Below, one piece after another: positions 44,616 to 55,625 of a DNA stretch of 64,000 nucleotides (position 1 is the first letter of the stretch; each line of letters starts with the position of its first letter). Origin of the DNA: Uliginosibacterium sp036017065 (GTDB lineage Bacteria; Pseudomonadota; Gammaproteobacteria; Burkholderiales; Rhodocyclaceae); assembly GCF_036017065.1 (NCBI RefSeq), contig NZ_JAYXHR010000001.1, forward strand, positions 434,001-498,000, given 5' to 3'. A program made the translations under genes and the position numbers. The notes under the pieces are model-generated. The model made no database searches and was not told the origin of the DNA. It saw nothing but the letters and a program-made list of their open reading frames with translations.

Positions 44616-45785
44616 TCAGGAATGCCCCGAAACAGTCCGGCCGATGGGCGCGGCACCGGTGCGGGCCGGCGTGTATGCCGGACGGGACTGCGACGGCAGG
44701 CGTGGCACATCGTCCATCATGCGCAAGGTGAGCACACCCGCCAGCGCACGCAGAAAACCTACGCCCTGCGGCAGGCGGGCCTCGTCTTCCAGCTTGCAAT
44801 CGAAGCACATTAGGCCGTGGAGGTGCGCACGCAGCGCGGCGTTGAACTGACGGTCGCGCACCACCAGGTGCGTCTCCATGTTCTGGCTGCCCGAGCAGAT
44901 CGTCGCCCATTGGTCGTCCACCATGCCGACGCTGCCATGCAGCAGCGAGCGGCGGTACGACAGCATCTCCACGCCGTGGCGCAACAGATAGGCGTGGATC
45001 TGCTTCATCGCCCAGCGTGCCGCCGCATGGCGTGGCCAGTGCTGCACCACCAGGCGCACGCGCACGCCGCGCGCGGCGGCTTCGGTCAGCGCTTTCATCA
45101 AGCGCCAGCCAGGCGTGAAATAGGCACTCGCCAGCACGATGTCCTGCTCGGCGTGACGGATCGCTTCCAGGTAATGCCGCAGCACGTCGCCACGCTTGCT
45201 CTTCTCGTCTCCGCTGACCAGGCATGCCCAGCCTTCGCCGCCGGGCTGTTCGGCCCTGCCGCGACGCGCGTAGCGACGCTCGCTTTCCAGCGGATGGCGA
45301 TTGCCGGCCAGACGTGCGAACAACAACAGCCGCACGCTCTCGACCAGCGGCCCGACCAGTTCAGCACCGTACTCCTGCACTGGTGGTGCGCCCACCGGGG
45401 CATCGCCATCGAAGCTGAAGCCGCCGAGAAAGGCGCGCTCGCCATCGACGACGGCCAGCTTGCGTGGCGGGCAAGGCCGGCCATCGACGTAGGTCTCCGC
45501 GCTCTGGATCTTCACGCCGGCGGCGATCAGGCCCTTGATGAACGGGCTGGGTTGCGATGACGAACCCATCGACTGCAGCGTCACGCTGACGCGCAGGCCA
45601 CGCTGGGCCGCACCGATCAGCACAACGGCCAGGGCACGGCCGATGACGTCGTCGCGCAGGTGATCGGCTTCGATCAACACCTCGCGGTTCGCGGTGGCGA
45701 CGGCGCCGCACAGACGCTCCAGATAGACTTCGGAGCTGGGCAGCAGATTCACCCGGTGATTCGATTTCCACTCAGAGCGTTTCAT
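44616..45785 (-). CDS. Phospholipase D-superfamily (cardiolipin synthase B-like) protein with degenerate HKD motifs
   Basis: The 389-aa protein has two PLD domains laid out as in ClsB (about 10-175 and 185-330). Active members need HxK(x)4D in each. Here the first reads P107-R-K109 ... D114, with Pro in place of His, and the second H283-G-S285 ... D290, with Ser in place of Lys. Each half has thus lost one catalytic residue, so lipid synthase activity is doubtful and a binding or regulatory role is possible. The ATG at 45785 has GGAGAT ahead. It follows the DUF2383-type gene by 49 bases, probably as one transcript. Confidence 0.82.
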   Translation of the reverse strand: MKRSEWKSNHRVNLLPSSEVYLERLCGAVATANREVLIEADHLRDDVIGRALAVVLIGAAQRGLRVSVTLQSMGSSSQPSPFIKGLIAAGVKIQSAETYVDGRPCPPRKLAVVDGERAFLGGFSFDGDAPVGAPPVQEYGAELVGPLVESVRLLLFARLAGNRHPLESERRYARRGRAEQPGGEGWACLVSGDEKSKRGDVLRHYLEAIRHAEQDIVLASAYFTPGWRLMKALTEAAARGVRVRLVVQHWPRHAAARWAMKQIHAYLLRHGVEMLSYRRSLLHGSVGMVDDQWATICSGSQNMETHLVVRDRQFNAALRAHLHGLMCFDCKLEDEARLPQGVGFLRALAGVLTLRMMDDVPRLPSQSRPAYTPARTGAAPIGRTVSGHS

Positions 45786-45834
45786 GAGATCTCCTGCGCC
45801 AGCATCAATGAAGAGGGCGTTCGGTGTCGGGGGT

Positions 45835-46290
45835 TCAGTGGAGGCCGGGGGCCAGACGCAGCGCGCGGATCTTCTCCGCATAGCGCAACATGCCGCCGAA
45901 GTGACGCTGCAGTGCACGGCGGATGCCGACCGGCATCGGAATGGTCAGGGCGCGCTCATAACGGTAGCGGATGCCCTCCTGGCCACGCAGGCACTCCTCC
46001 AGCACTGCCCGGTCGCTATTGCGGCCCAGGGCCTGCGTCAGTTGCGGCCCCCATCGCGTGGCGTCGTGCTGGCTACCATGCGCGGTGGCGGTAGGTCCGT
46101 TGATGAGGATGTCGAGCTCGGCGGCCGCGGCGCGACAGTCTTCCGCGCTCGCCCACAGCAGGCGCTGCAGGGCGGGCAGCCGTACGTAGGCAGCACATTC
46201 GCCGAAGCCGAGGGCACGTATCCGGCAGTCTTCCGCCAGATGTTTCAGCGTGTTGATCACGACTTGCGGATCGATGGCTTCCCGACTCAT
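45835..46290 (-). CDS. DUF2383/PA2169-type four-helix bundle protein
   Basis: Protein of 151 aa, MSREAIDPQVVINTLKHLAE at the start, all helical, ending in GGMLRYAEKIRALR. The pattern (ILEECLRGQEGIRYRYERAL followed by a helix with LQRHFGGM) matches the DUF2383 ferritin-like bundle found in PA2169 relatives, which are commonly stress-induced. Iron ligands are not clear. It heads a minus-strand pair with the phospholipase D-family gene and is divergent from rsbR. Confidence 0.78.
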   Translation of the reverse strand: MSREAIDPQVVINTLKHLAEDCRIRALGFGECAAYVRLPALQRLLWASAEDCRAAAAELDILINGPTATAHGSQHDATRWGPQLTQALGRNSDRAVLEECLRGQEGIRYRYERALTIPMPVGIRRALQRHFGGMLRYAEKIRALRLAPGLH

Positions 46291-46417
46291 TGCGACGCCT
46301 CCAGAAAGTGTCTGACGCGGACGGACCTGACAAACAGCCACAAAGGGACCGTCATGACTTGTGTGGCGACTGTAGGGACAGGCCGGCGATGCAGGCGTAG
46401 TAGTCGTCGGATCAAAC

Positions 46418-46435
46418 TGTAGGACTGGTCTGACA
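46418..46435 (+). promoter_or_regulatory. 18-bp dyad site between the DUF2383 and rsbR genes
   Basis: TGTAGGACTGGTCTGACA fits a full dyad TGT-NN-GAC-NN-GTC-NN-ACA. TAAACT (46457-46462) lies 21 bases further, giving a predicted start near 46469 with the site centred about 42 bases upstream, as expected of a class II activator. It could also serve the divergent DUF2383 gene. Sixteen of its 18 bases match the site at 52435. Confidence 0.7.
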
Positions 46436-46531
46436 TCTGCGCTCAGGCGCAGGTCTTAAACTCGCGCCATGCATGGCGAAGATGGCTCTGCACATGCCAG
46501 ACGGGGCGACCCGTTCAAACAGGGAGAGAAC

Positions 46532-47401
46532 GTGAACAACAATGCAACCGATGTCGCTGCCGTCGTCGCCCGTTACAAGGCGGACATCCTCAAGGAATGG
46601 GTCCAGCAGCAGCGGGAAGGTTCCTCCTCCCTGTCGGGCGTCCGGAGCAATGGCGATGCGCTGGAGCAGTCCTCCCAGTTCATCGACCTGTTCTCTGCGG
46701 CGCTGACTGCCGACCCCACGGTGGAGAACGAGTCGGCCTGGGCAGATGTACGCACGGTGCTGGAATCCGTATCCAGGGCACGCGCGATACAGGGTTTCTC
46801 GCCGACGGAAACAGCCACTTTCGTGCTGTCACTTAAGCAGCCGCTATTCCAGCGCCTGCGGCAAGAGGCCAAGAGCGCGGAAGCACTCGGCGACGCCGTG
46901 TGGGCCGTGAGCACCGTGCTCGACTCGCTTGGCCTTTACACCACCGAAGTCTTCCTGCGCAGCCGCGAGGAAGTCATCATGAAGCAGCAGCAGGAATTGC
47001 TGGACCTGTCGACGCCGGTGGTGGAGCTCTTCAGCGGCGTGCTGGCATTGCCCCTCATCGGCACGCTGGACAGTGAGCGCACCCACTCCGTCATGGAGAA
47101 CCTGCTGGAAGGCATCGTCGAACATGAAGCGGCCATCGCCATCATCGACATCACAGGCGTGCCCACCGTCGACACACTGGTTGCGCAGCATCTCATCAAG
47201 ACAATCGCAGCCGCGCGGCTCATGGGGGCTGAGTGCATCATCAGCGGCATCCGCCCGCAGATCGCACAGACCATCGTGCACCTGGGTGTAGATCTTGGCG
47301 ACGTGACCACCAAGGCCAGCCTCGCCGACGCCCTGAGACTGGCGCTTGCCAAGCTGGGACGCGGGATCGCCCCCCTGAAATCCAGTACCGAGAAATCCTG
47401 A
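46532..47401 (+). CDS. rsbR: Stressosome sensor/co-antagonist RsbR
   Basis: The 289-aa protein has an N-terminal helical (RsbR_N, globin-like) domain (about 1-150) and a C-terminal STAS domain (about 165-280). Both regulatory threonines can be placed: T215 in PTVDT and T247 in RPQIAQT, matching T171 and T205 of Bacillus RsbRA. The start is GTG with GGGAGAG in front; an ATG at 46469 would put the start at the predicted transcription start. RsbR assembles with RsbS and holds RsbT until stress. It lacks an obvious heme or flavin motif, so its signal is not known. Confidence 0.9.
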   Translation: MNNNATDVAAVVARYKADILKEWVQQQREGSSSLSGVRSNGDALEQSSQFIDLFSAALTADPTVENESAWADVRTVLESVSRARAIQGFSPTETATFVLSLKQPLFQRLRQEAKSAEALGDAVWAVSTVLDSLGLYTTEVFLRSREEVIMKQQQELLDLSTPVVELFSGVLALPLIGTLDSERTHSVMENLLEGIVEHEAAIAIIDITGVPTVDTLVAQHLIKTIAAARLMGAECIISGIRPQIAQTIVHLGVDLGDVTTKASLADALRLALAKLGRGIAPLKSSTEKS

Positions 47402-47415
47402 CGGAGCGCGCCGGG

Positions 47416-47799
47416 ATGGAACGCATTCCAGTTCTGAAACTGAATCAGTTCCTGCTCGTCACCATCCAGGTGGAGCTTCACGACCAGCTGGCCCTGACCC
47501 TGCAGGACGATCTGACCACCATGGTGTCGCGGCATGGCTCGCGAGGCGTGCTGATCGATATCTCCGCGCTGGACATCGTCGACTCGTTCATCGGCCGTAC
47601 CCTGGCCCATATCGCCTTGCTGTCCCGCATCCTCGATGCGGAGACCGTACTCGTCGGCATGCGCCCCGCCGTGGCCATCACGATGGTGGAGCTTGGACTG
47701 ACATTGCCCGGCGTGCGCACTGCGCTGAACGTCGAACGCGGCATGGCCCTCCTGCGGGAGGCCGTTGGCGATGATCGCGACGAAAACGACGCGGAGTGA
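47416..47799 (+). CDS. rsbS: Stressosome scaffold/antagonist RsbS
   Basis: Protein of 127 aa forming one STAS domain. S57 in LDIVDSFIGR corresponds to the RsbT-phosphorylated Ser59 of Bacillus RsbS, and the surrounding motif is nearly identical in type. RsbS co-assembles with RsbR into the stressosome core. It starts 14 bases after rsbR and overlaps rsbT by 29 bases, so the three are one translationally coupled unit. Confidence 0.93.
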   Translation: MERIPVLKLNQFLLVTIQVELHDQLALTLQDDLTTMVSRHGSRGVLIDISALDIVDSFIGRTLAHIALLSRILDAETVLVGMRPAVAITMVELGLTLPGVRTALNVERGMALLREAVGDDRDENDAE

Positions 47800-48205
47800 G
47801 TCGGCACCCATCCGCAACCAGGAAGATCTGCAGCGGGTTCGTGCACTGGTGCGTCAATGGACACAGCCACCCTTGGCCTTCTCCACGGTCGAGCAGACCA
47901 AGTTGATCACCGCGGCCAGCGAACTGGCGCGCAACACGCTCATCTACGGTAAAGGCGGTGTGTTCACCATCGAAGACGTGACGGACACGGCGGCACGCCG
48001 TGGACTGCGGCTGTCTTTCCGCGACGAAGGCCCGGGGATTCCGGATATCACCAAGGCGCTGCAGGACGGCTTTACGACCGGCGGTGGCATGGGGCTGGGC
48101 CTCGGCGGCGCCAAGCGTCTGGTCAGCGAATTCAGCATCGATTCCGCGCCCGGAAAGGGCACTCTGGTATGCATCACGCAATGGACGCGAAAACTGCAGA
48201 AATAA
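47771..48205 (+). CDS. rsbT: Switch serine/threonine kinase RsbT
   Basis: Protein of 144 aa of the GHKL ATPase fold. The N-box reads ELARNTLIYG, the G1 region DEGPGIPD and the G2 region GGGMGLGLGGAKRL. RsbT phosphorylates RsbR and RsbS on stress, is released, and activates a phosphatase downstream. The ATG at 47771 is preferred to a TTG two codons upstream. In Bacillus the target is RsbU; here the next gene encodes a SpoIIE-type phosphatase. Confidence 0.94.
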   Translation: MIATKTTRSESAPIRNQEDLQRVRALVRQWTQPPLAFSTVEQTKLITAASELARNTLIYGKGGVFTIEDVTDTAARRGLRLSFRDEGPGIPDITKALQDGFTTGGGMGLGLGGAKRLVSEFSIDSAPGKGTLVCITQWTRKLQK

Positions 48206-49221
48206 TCGCGATCCGCGAGCATACCCATGTCGCCGAGGCACGCCGCCGCGTGATTGCGCTGACGCGCCGCCACGGTGTGGACGAAGTGCGCGAGGCACAG
48301 ATATCCGTCGTCACCAGCGAGATCGCGTCCAACGTGTTCAAGCACGGCGGCGGTGGCACCCTATTCCTCATGCAGATCAACGACGGCGAACGCAACGGAA
48401 TCGAGATCGTGGCCAGCGACAAGGGGCCGGGCATGCACAACGTCAGCCAGTGCCTGGCGGACGGCTATTCCACGGCCGGCAGCCTGGGCCTGGGGCTGGG
48501 TGCCATCGTCCGCCAGTCGGATGCCTGGGACATATTCTCCCTGCCAGGCCGTGGCACCGTGTCGCAGGCAAGGTTCTGGTTCGACGCCCAGGCCGCGCCG
48601 GCGACGACGGTGCCGGTGATGCGCAAGCCGAACCTGCTCGAAATAACCGGCATCAGTTCGCCGAAGGTCGGCCAGGACGTGAGCGGCGATTGCTGGCGCG
48701 TACGCCGTGCCGGACAGGTTTCATGGATCATGGTGGCGGACGGCCTGGGCCATGGCCCGATGGCAGCACCGACGGCGGAACGTGCCATCGAGATCTTCGA
48801 GTCCTCTCCGCTGGACTCACCGGCAGACATTCTTGCGCGCCTGCATGAAGGCCTGCGCCAGACGCGTGGCGCGGTGGCTGCAGTTGCAGCGGTGGACGCA
48901 CAGGCCGGCGGGTTGCGCTACGCTTCGATCGGCAACATCAGCGGCGTGAGGCTCGACGAGGCCGGAACGCAGCACCTCGTCGTGCAGGACGGCACGCTGG
49001 GCTACCAGGCCCGCCCCGCCCGCGAGCAAAGCTATCCATGGACGCCCACCAGCATGCTGATCATGAGTTCTGACGGGTTGTCGTCGCGCTGGAGCCAGCG
49101 CGACTATCCCGGCCTGCTCATGCGGGCGGGTTCTCTCGCCGCAGCCACCCTCTTCCGCGATCTGCGGCGTGACAACGATGACGCCACCATTGTCGTGGCG
49201 AGAAACGGCAGGCCGTCGTGA
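48169..49221 (+). CDS. ATPase-PP2C fusion phosphatase (RsbX/SpoIIE type)
   Basis: Protein of 350 aa. Residues about 15-135 form a second GHKL (RsbT/RsbW-like) ATPase with N-box EIASNVFKHG, G1 DKGPGMHN and G2 SLGLGLGAIVRQ. Residues about 155-350 form a PP2C/SpoIIE phosphatase with DVSGDCW, VADGLGHGPMAA, SSDGLSSRW and DNDDATIVVA. It likely resets RsbR and RsbS phosphorylation as RsbX does. It overlaps rsbT by 37 bases; ATG 48181 is an alternative start. It overlaps the kinase gene at GTGA. Confidence 0.9.
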   Translation: MHHAMDAKTAEIIAIREHTHVAEARRRVIALTRRHGVDEVREAQISVVTSEIASNVFKHGGGGTLFLMQINDGERNGIEIVASDKGPGMHNVSQCLADGYSTAGSLGLGLGAIVRQSDAWDIFSLPGRGTVSQARFWFDAQAAPATTVPVMRKPNLLEITGISSPKVGQDVSGDCWRVRRAGQVSWIMVADGLGHGPMAAPTAERAIEIFESSPLDSPADILARLHEGLRQTRGAVAAVAAVDAQAGGLRYASIGNISGVRLDEAGTQHLVVQDGTLGYQARPAREQSYPWTPTSMLIMSSDGLSSRWSQRDYPGLLMRAGSLAAATLFRDLRRDNDDATIVVARNGRPS

Positions 49222-50903
49222 TTCCCATCCTGACAGCACGCATCGCCAACGATTCCGACATCTTCTCCGGTCGTCGACGTGCCCGGCAGATCGCCACCAT
49301 GCTGGAGCTGGACGACAACCACGCCACCCGGCTAGCCACGGCGGTGTCCGAGATCGCCCGCAATGCGCTGCAGCACGCCGGCAGTGGCAGGATCGAGTTC
49401 GTATTGGCCCGCCTGCCCCAGACCAATGCAGCCTTCCTGATGGCCAAGGTGATCGACGACGGTCCGGGCATCAAGAACGTGGAGCAGATGCTGCGCAGCC
49501 CAAGCAATTCCGCACACATGGGCATCGCGGGCAGCCGTCGGCTGGTGGATGAATTCGTCATCGAAGCGCGCCCCGGGGGCGGCACCACCGTCACCCTGAA
49601 AATGGCGCTGGCGCCCCGCTATGCGCGAATGACGCCGAACGAGTTGCAGGCCTTTGTCGATGACCTCATCCGTCGCCACCCCACCACGCTGATCGAGGAA
49701 CTGGAGCAGCAGAACCGCGAAATGATGGTGACGCTGGACCAGTTGCTGGAGCACCAGCAACAGCTACGCGAGCAGGACCGCCGCAAGGACGAGTTCATGG
49801 CCATCCTGGCGCACGAACTGCGCAACCCGCTGGCGGCCATCAGCAATGCGCTGAATCTGCAGCAGCACGTCTCCGGCAAGGAACTGCCGCCGGAGCAGGC
49901 GATCATCAAACGCCAGACACTGCAACTCCGGCGCCTGGTCGACGACCTGCTGGAAGCTTCGCGCTTCACGCTGGGCAAACTGCAGATCCATCGCACGCCG
50001 GTGCGGGTGGGCGAGATTGCCTCGCAGGCCGTGGAAGCCTGCGAGAGCATCTTCAACGAGCGATCCCAGCACTTCCACATGAGCCTGCCTAAAGAGGATC
50101 TGTGGGTGGACGCGGACCAGGCCCGACTGTCACAGGCGTTGGGTAACCTGCTGCACAACGCCGCGAAGTTCACCCCGATGGGCGGACGCATCCACCTGGA
50201 TGTGTGGAGCGAAGCCGGACAGATCATCCTGAGCGTGCGTGATAATGGCATCGGCATCGACCCGACTTCCGTCAGCGGCCTGTTCAGGTTGTTCAACCAG
50301 GGTAACCAGCCAGCGGCCCTGCCCTCCGCAGGCCTGGGCATCGGCCTGAGCGTGGCCGAAAACCTGGTTCGCCTGCATGACGGCAGGATCGACGTGCTGA
50401 GCGAAGGGGCCAATCACGGCAGCGAGTTCCGCATCACGCTGGATCTCATCGCTGCACCGGTCGAGCCGCAGAAGGAGCCCACCGTGCCCGCGGAGCCCGC
50501 CGTCGAAGCACCTTCATCAGCCAGCGGGTCGCGCATCCTCCTGGTAGACGACAACATGGATGCCGCCCGCACGATGGCGGAACTGTTCAACCTGTTGGGT
50601 CATGAGACGGCGACGGTTTTCGACGGCGAGTCGGCCATCGCGCGCTTCAAGCAATGGATGCCGGAAGTGGTGGTGCTGGACATCGGCCTGCCGGATATCA
50701 GCGGGCTGGATGTCGCCAAGGCCATCCGCAGCGAGACGGACACGGCGCAGCCGATGCTGATCGCCCTCACCGGCTTCAGCCACGACGCCGCGCGCAAGGC
50801 CATCGTGGATGCCGGTTTCGATCATTACCTCGTGAAGCCGGCCATGCCGGACGAACTGCTGGACATCATCACCCGCCGGACAGGCGCCTCTGCCCTGTCC
50901 TGA
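49218..50903 (+). CDS. Hybrid histidine kinase with an extra N-terminal RsbW-like ATPase
   Basis: The 561-aa protein starts at GTG overlapping the phosphatase stop by 4 bp. Order: RsbW/RsbT-like ATPase (about 1-135; EIARNALQHA, DDGPGIKN), a helical linker, HisKA with H199 (LAHELRNPLAA), HATPase_c (about 300-410; RDNGIGIDP, GLGIGLSVAENL) and a C-terminal receiver (about 435-555; D488 in LDIGLPD). Two ATPase domains in one kinase are unusual. As the last gene of the stressosome operon it is the best candidate for the output of the switch, because no sigma factor, RsbV or RsbW gene is present. Confidence 0.88.
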   Translation: MIPILTARIANDSDIFSGRRRARQIATMLELDDNHATRLATAVSEIARNALQHAGSGRIEFVLARLPQTNAAFLMAKVIDDGPGIKNVEQMLRSPSNSAHMGIAGSRRLVDEFVIEARPGGGTTVTLKMALAPRYARMTPNELQAFVDDLIRRHPTTLIEELEQQNREMMVTLDQLLEHQQQLREQDRRKDEFMAILAHELRNPLAAISNALNLQQHVSGKELPPEQAIIKRQTLQLRRLVDDLLEASRFTLGKLQIHRTPVRVGEIASQAVEACESIFNERSQHFHMSLPKEDLWVDADQARLSQALGNLLHNAAKFTPMGGRIHLDVWSEAGQIILSVRDNGIGIDPTSVSGLFRLFNQGNQPAALPSAGLGIGLSVAENLVRLHDGRIDVLSEGANHGSEFRITLDLIAAPVEPQKEPTVPAEPAVEAPSSASGSRILLVDDNMDAARTMAELFNLLGHETATVFDGESAIARFKQWMPEVVVLDIGLPDISGLDVAKAIRSETDTAQPMLIALTGFSHDAARKAIVDAGFDHYLVKPAMPDELLDIITRRTGASALS

Positions 50904-50939
50904 GAGGCCTGCGTCGTAGCAGTCGATAGGGTGCGAGCG

Positions 50940-51635
50940 TCAGTGCCCTGTCTGGACGTGCGACGCGGTGAAGTGCCTGCCTGCTTCGTCCAGCTTCACC
51001 GACAGCCCAAGCTGTTCGGCCAGCGCGATGACGCCGGTCCAGTCGAGCCGCCCCGTTTCCGGTGACATGTCCGTCCCGCCCAGCCCGGAGACACCCCAGC
51101 TCAGGTCGACGACCACCTTCCTGTCCGCCTGACGGACAGCGAGGCGCAGGAGGTTCAGGTCGGGGTACTGATCGATGGCTGCCAGCATGCTCGCGATCAG
51201 CAAGTACAGCAGATCCCTGTCGCGCATTGCGGCCAGCGGCTGCCCATCCCCCTCCTGCTCGATGGTGACCTGGCGCAGTGCCAGTTCCAGTCGCAGCTGG
51301 TTGACCGCATCGGCGACGATCTCCGTCACTGTGCGTGGCGGGCCGCGGCGCGAGGACGTATCCCCGCTCAGCCAGCCGATAAGGTTCTCGAAGCGTTTTC
51401 GCGCGGTGGCGATCGCACCTTCCGCCTGCTCGACGACCTGTCCGAGTCGCGTCAGGTCGGGCTGCGGTTGCTGCAGCAGGCTCTTGCCGAGCTGGAGGTT
51501 GATCGAGATCGGTGCGATAGAGCCGACGAGCTCGTGATGGAACACCGGTGACAACCGGGCCAGCACCGCCAGCCGCGTTCCATGGGCCGTGTCGGCATCG
51601 CCGCAGTGGCGGGTCCTGTTCAGTTCTGTGGCCAT
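50940..51635 (-). CDS. Degenerate histidine kinase-like protein
   Basis: Protein of 231 aa. LSPVFHHELVGSIAPISINL has the look of a kinase dimerisation helix with H34-E35, followed by a second helix and an ATPase-like region (DLLYLLIASMLAAIDQ) where the N-box asparagine and the glycine-rich boxes should be but are not. It may be a phosphotransfer or dominant-negative partner for the nearby kinases. The ATG at 51635 has AGGTGAT at good spacing; 51695 is an upstream alternative. It converges on the hybrid kinase gene and is divergent from the PRC-barrel gene. Confidence 0.62.
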   Translation of the reverse strand: MATELNRTRHCGDADTAHGTRLAVLARLSPVFHHELVGSIAPISINLQLGKSLLQQPQPDLTRLGQVVEQAEGAIATARKRFENLIGWLSGDTSSRRGPPRTVTEIVADAVNQLRLELALRQVTIEQEGDGQPLAAMRDRDLLYLLIASMLAAIDQYPDLNLLRLAVRQADRKVVVDLSWGVSGLGGTDMSPETGRLDWTGVIALAEQLGLSVKLDEAGRHFTASHVQTGH

Positions 51636-51805
51636 TGCGGTATCACCTGGAGTGGCGGCCACGACGTCGACGTCTGAACAAAGTTCGTCTGGCATGTTTA
51701 TCTTTGGGGAACGGATCTGGAATTTCGGATCTTCGGCGCAGCGTCCTTGCACCAGGAACAACCATGTTCCTTCCGAAATACTACGGCCAATTGGCGGCGC
51801 CCTTG

Positions 51806-51823
51806 TGTAAGCGAACGCTGACA
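51806..51823 (+). promoter_or_regulatory. 18-bp dyad site upstream of the PRC-barrel gene
   Basis: TGTAAGCGAACGCTGACA is a full dyad TGT-NN-GCG-NN-CGC-NN-ACA in the divergent gap (51636-51947). The remainder of this 312-base gap holds a second GTCACG/CGTGAC symmetry (51832-51853) but no gene. Confidence 0.65.
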
Positions 51824-51947
51824 TTGGCATCGTCACGCGCTGACAGTCGTGACTTTTCACCAAAAGTACACTTCGGGCAAGGTTCCTTGAAGGGCTTCCG
51901 GCAAGCAGATCACCCGATCCGCAACGCTCCGCCCAAGGAGAAAAGCC

Positions 51948-52295
51948 ATGAACAATCATCTTCCCGCTACGGCCCTGGCCGGCACCAAGGTCATCAATCA
52001 CCTCGGCGAACAACTGGGCACGATCAACGACTTCATGGTCGACTTCGGCTCGGGACGCGTGGCCTACGTGGTACTCGAATTCGCCGAGACACCGGACTCG
52101 GACAGCAAGCTGTTCGCGGTGCCGCTGCAGGCCATGCAGTTCGATCCGACGCGCATCTGCTTCGTGTTCGACCAGACCCGCGAGCATCTGAAGGAAGCGC
52201 CGGGCTTCGATCGCGACGACTGGCCCGACTTCGCGGATCCGGCGGTGTGCCGGTCGCTGCACGCCTTCTACAGCGTGCCGCCCTACTGGTCATAA
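51948..52295 (+). CDS. PRC-barrel domain protein
   Basis: Protein of 115 aa with one PRC-barrel (about 8-85; ALAGTKVINHLGEQLGTIND and the following strands). Stand-alone PRC-barrel proteins of this size are frequently stress-induced in proteobacteria, with no proven mechanism. AAGGAGAAAAG precedes the ATG. It lies between two kinase genes under one of the shared 18-bp sites. Confidence 0.85.
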   Translation: MNNHLPATALAGTKVINHLGEQLGTINDFMVDFGSGRVAYVVLEFAETPDSDSKLFAVPLQAMQFDPTRICFVFDQTREHLKEAPGFDRDDWPDFADPAVCRSLHAFYSVPPYWS

Positions 52296-52296
52296 G

Positions 52297-52319
52297 GCGT
52301 CGCAACCTGGTTGCAACGC
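52297..52319 (+). other. Hairpin after the PRC-barrel gene
   Basis: GCGT-C-GCAAC and GTTGC-A-ACGC arms around CTG, directly after the stop codon. No T-run, so termination is uncertain. Confidence 0.45.
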
Positions 52320-52351
52320 AGCACGCGACATTGCGTAGTGGCACCCGTCGT

Positions 52352-52385
52352 TCGTGGTGCCATTTCCATTGCTCGTGGTGCCATT
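52352..52385. repeat. Short direct repeat TCGTGGTGCCATT
   Basis: Two exact copies (52352-52364 and 52373-52385), 21 bases apart, about two helical turns, in the 222-base gap before the triple-receiver kinase. A regulator site or simple duplication. Confidence 0.5.
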
Positions 52386-52434
52386 GCGATAGCCACGCAG
52401 TACATCACGCTACGCGCGTCATTTCGCCTTCAGG

Positions 52435-52452
52435 TGTAGGAAGGGTCTGACA
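52435..52452 (+). promoter_or_regulatory. 18-bp dyad site upstream of the triple-receiver kinase
   Basis: TGTAGGAAGGGTCTGACA matches the site at 46418 in 16 of 18 bases. TACACT (52475-52480) lies 22 bases on, so the site centre is about 43 bases before the predicted start near 52487, nearly the same geometry as for rsbR. Confidence 0.68.
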
Positions 52453-52517
52453 GTAGCCCTCTTGTCGGGGCCCTTACACTCCTTGCTCCCATTGCAAGAA
52501 AGTGTGAGCAGGCCCTA

Positions 52518-55621
<3,104 letters not shown>

Positions 55622-55625
<4 letters not shown>

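Noticed and set aside
46371..46388. A second TGTAGGG upstream of the 46418 site as another copy of the dyad
   Set aside because: The GACA half is missing at the required spacing.
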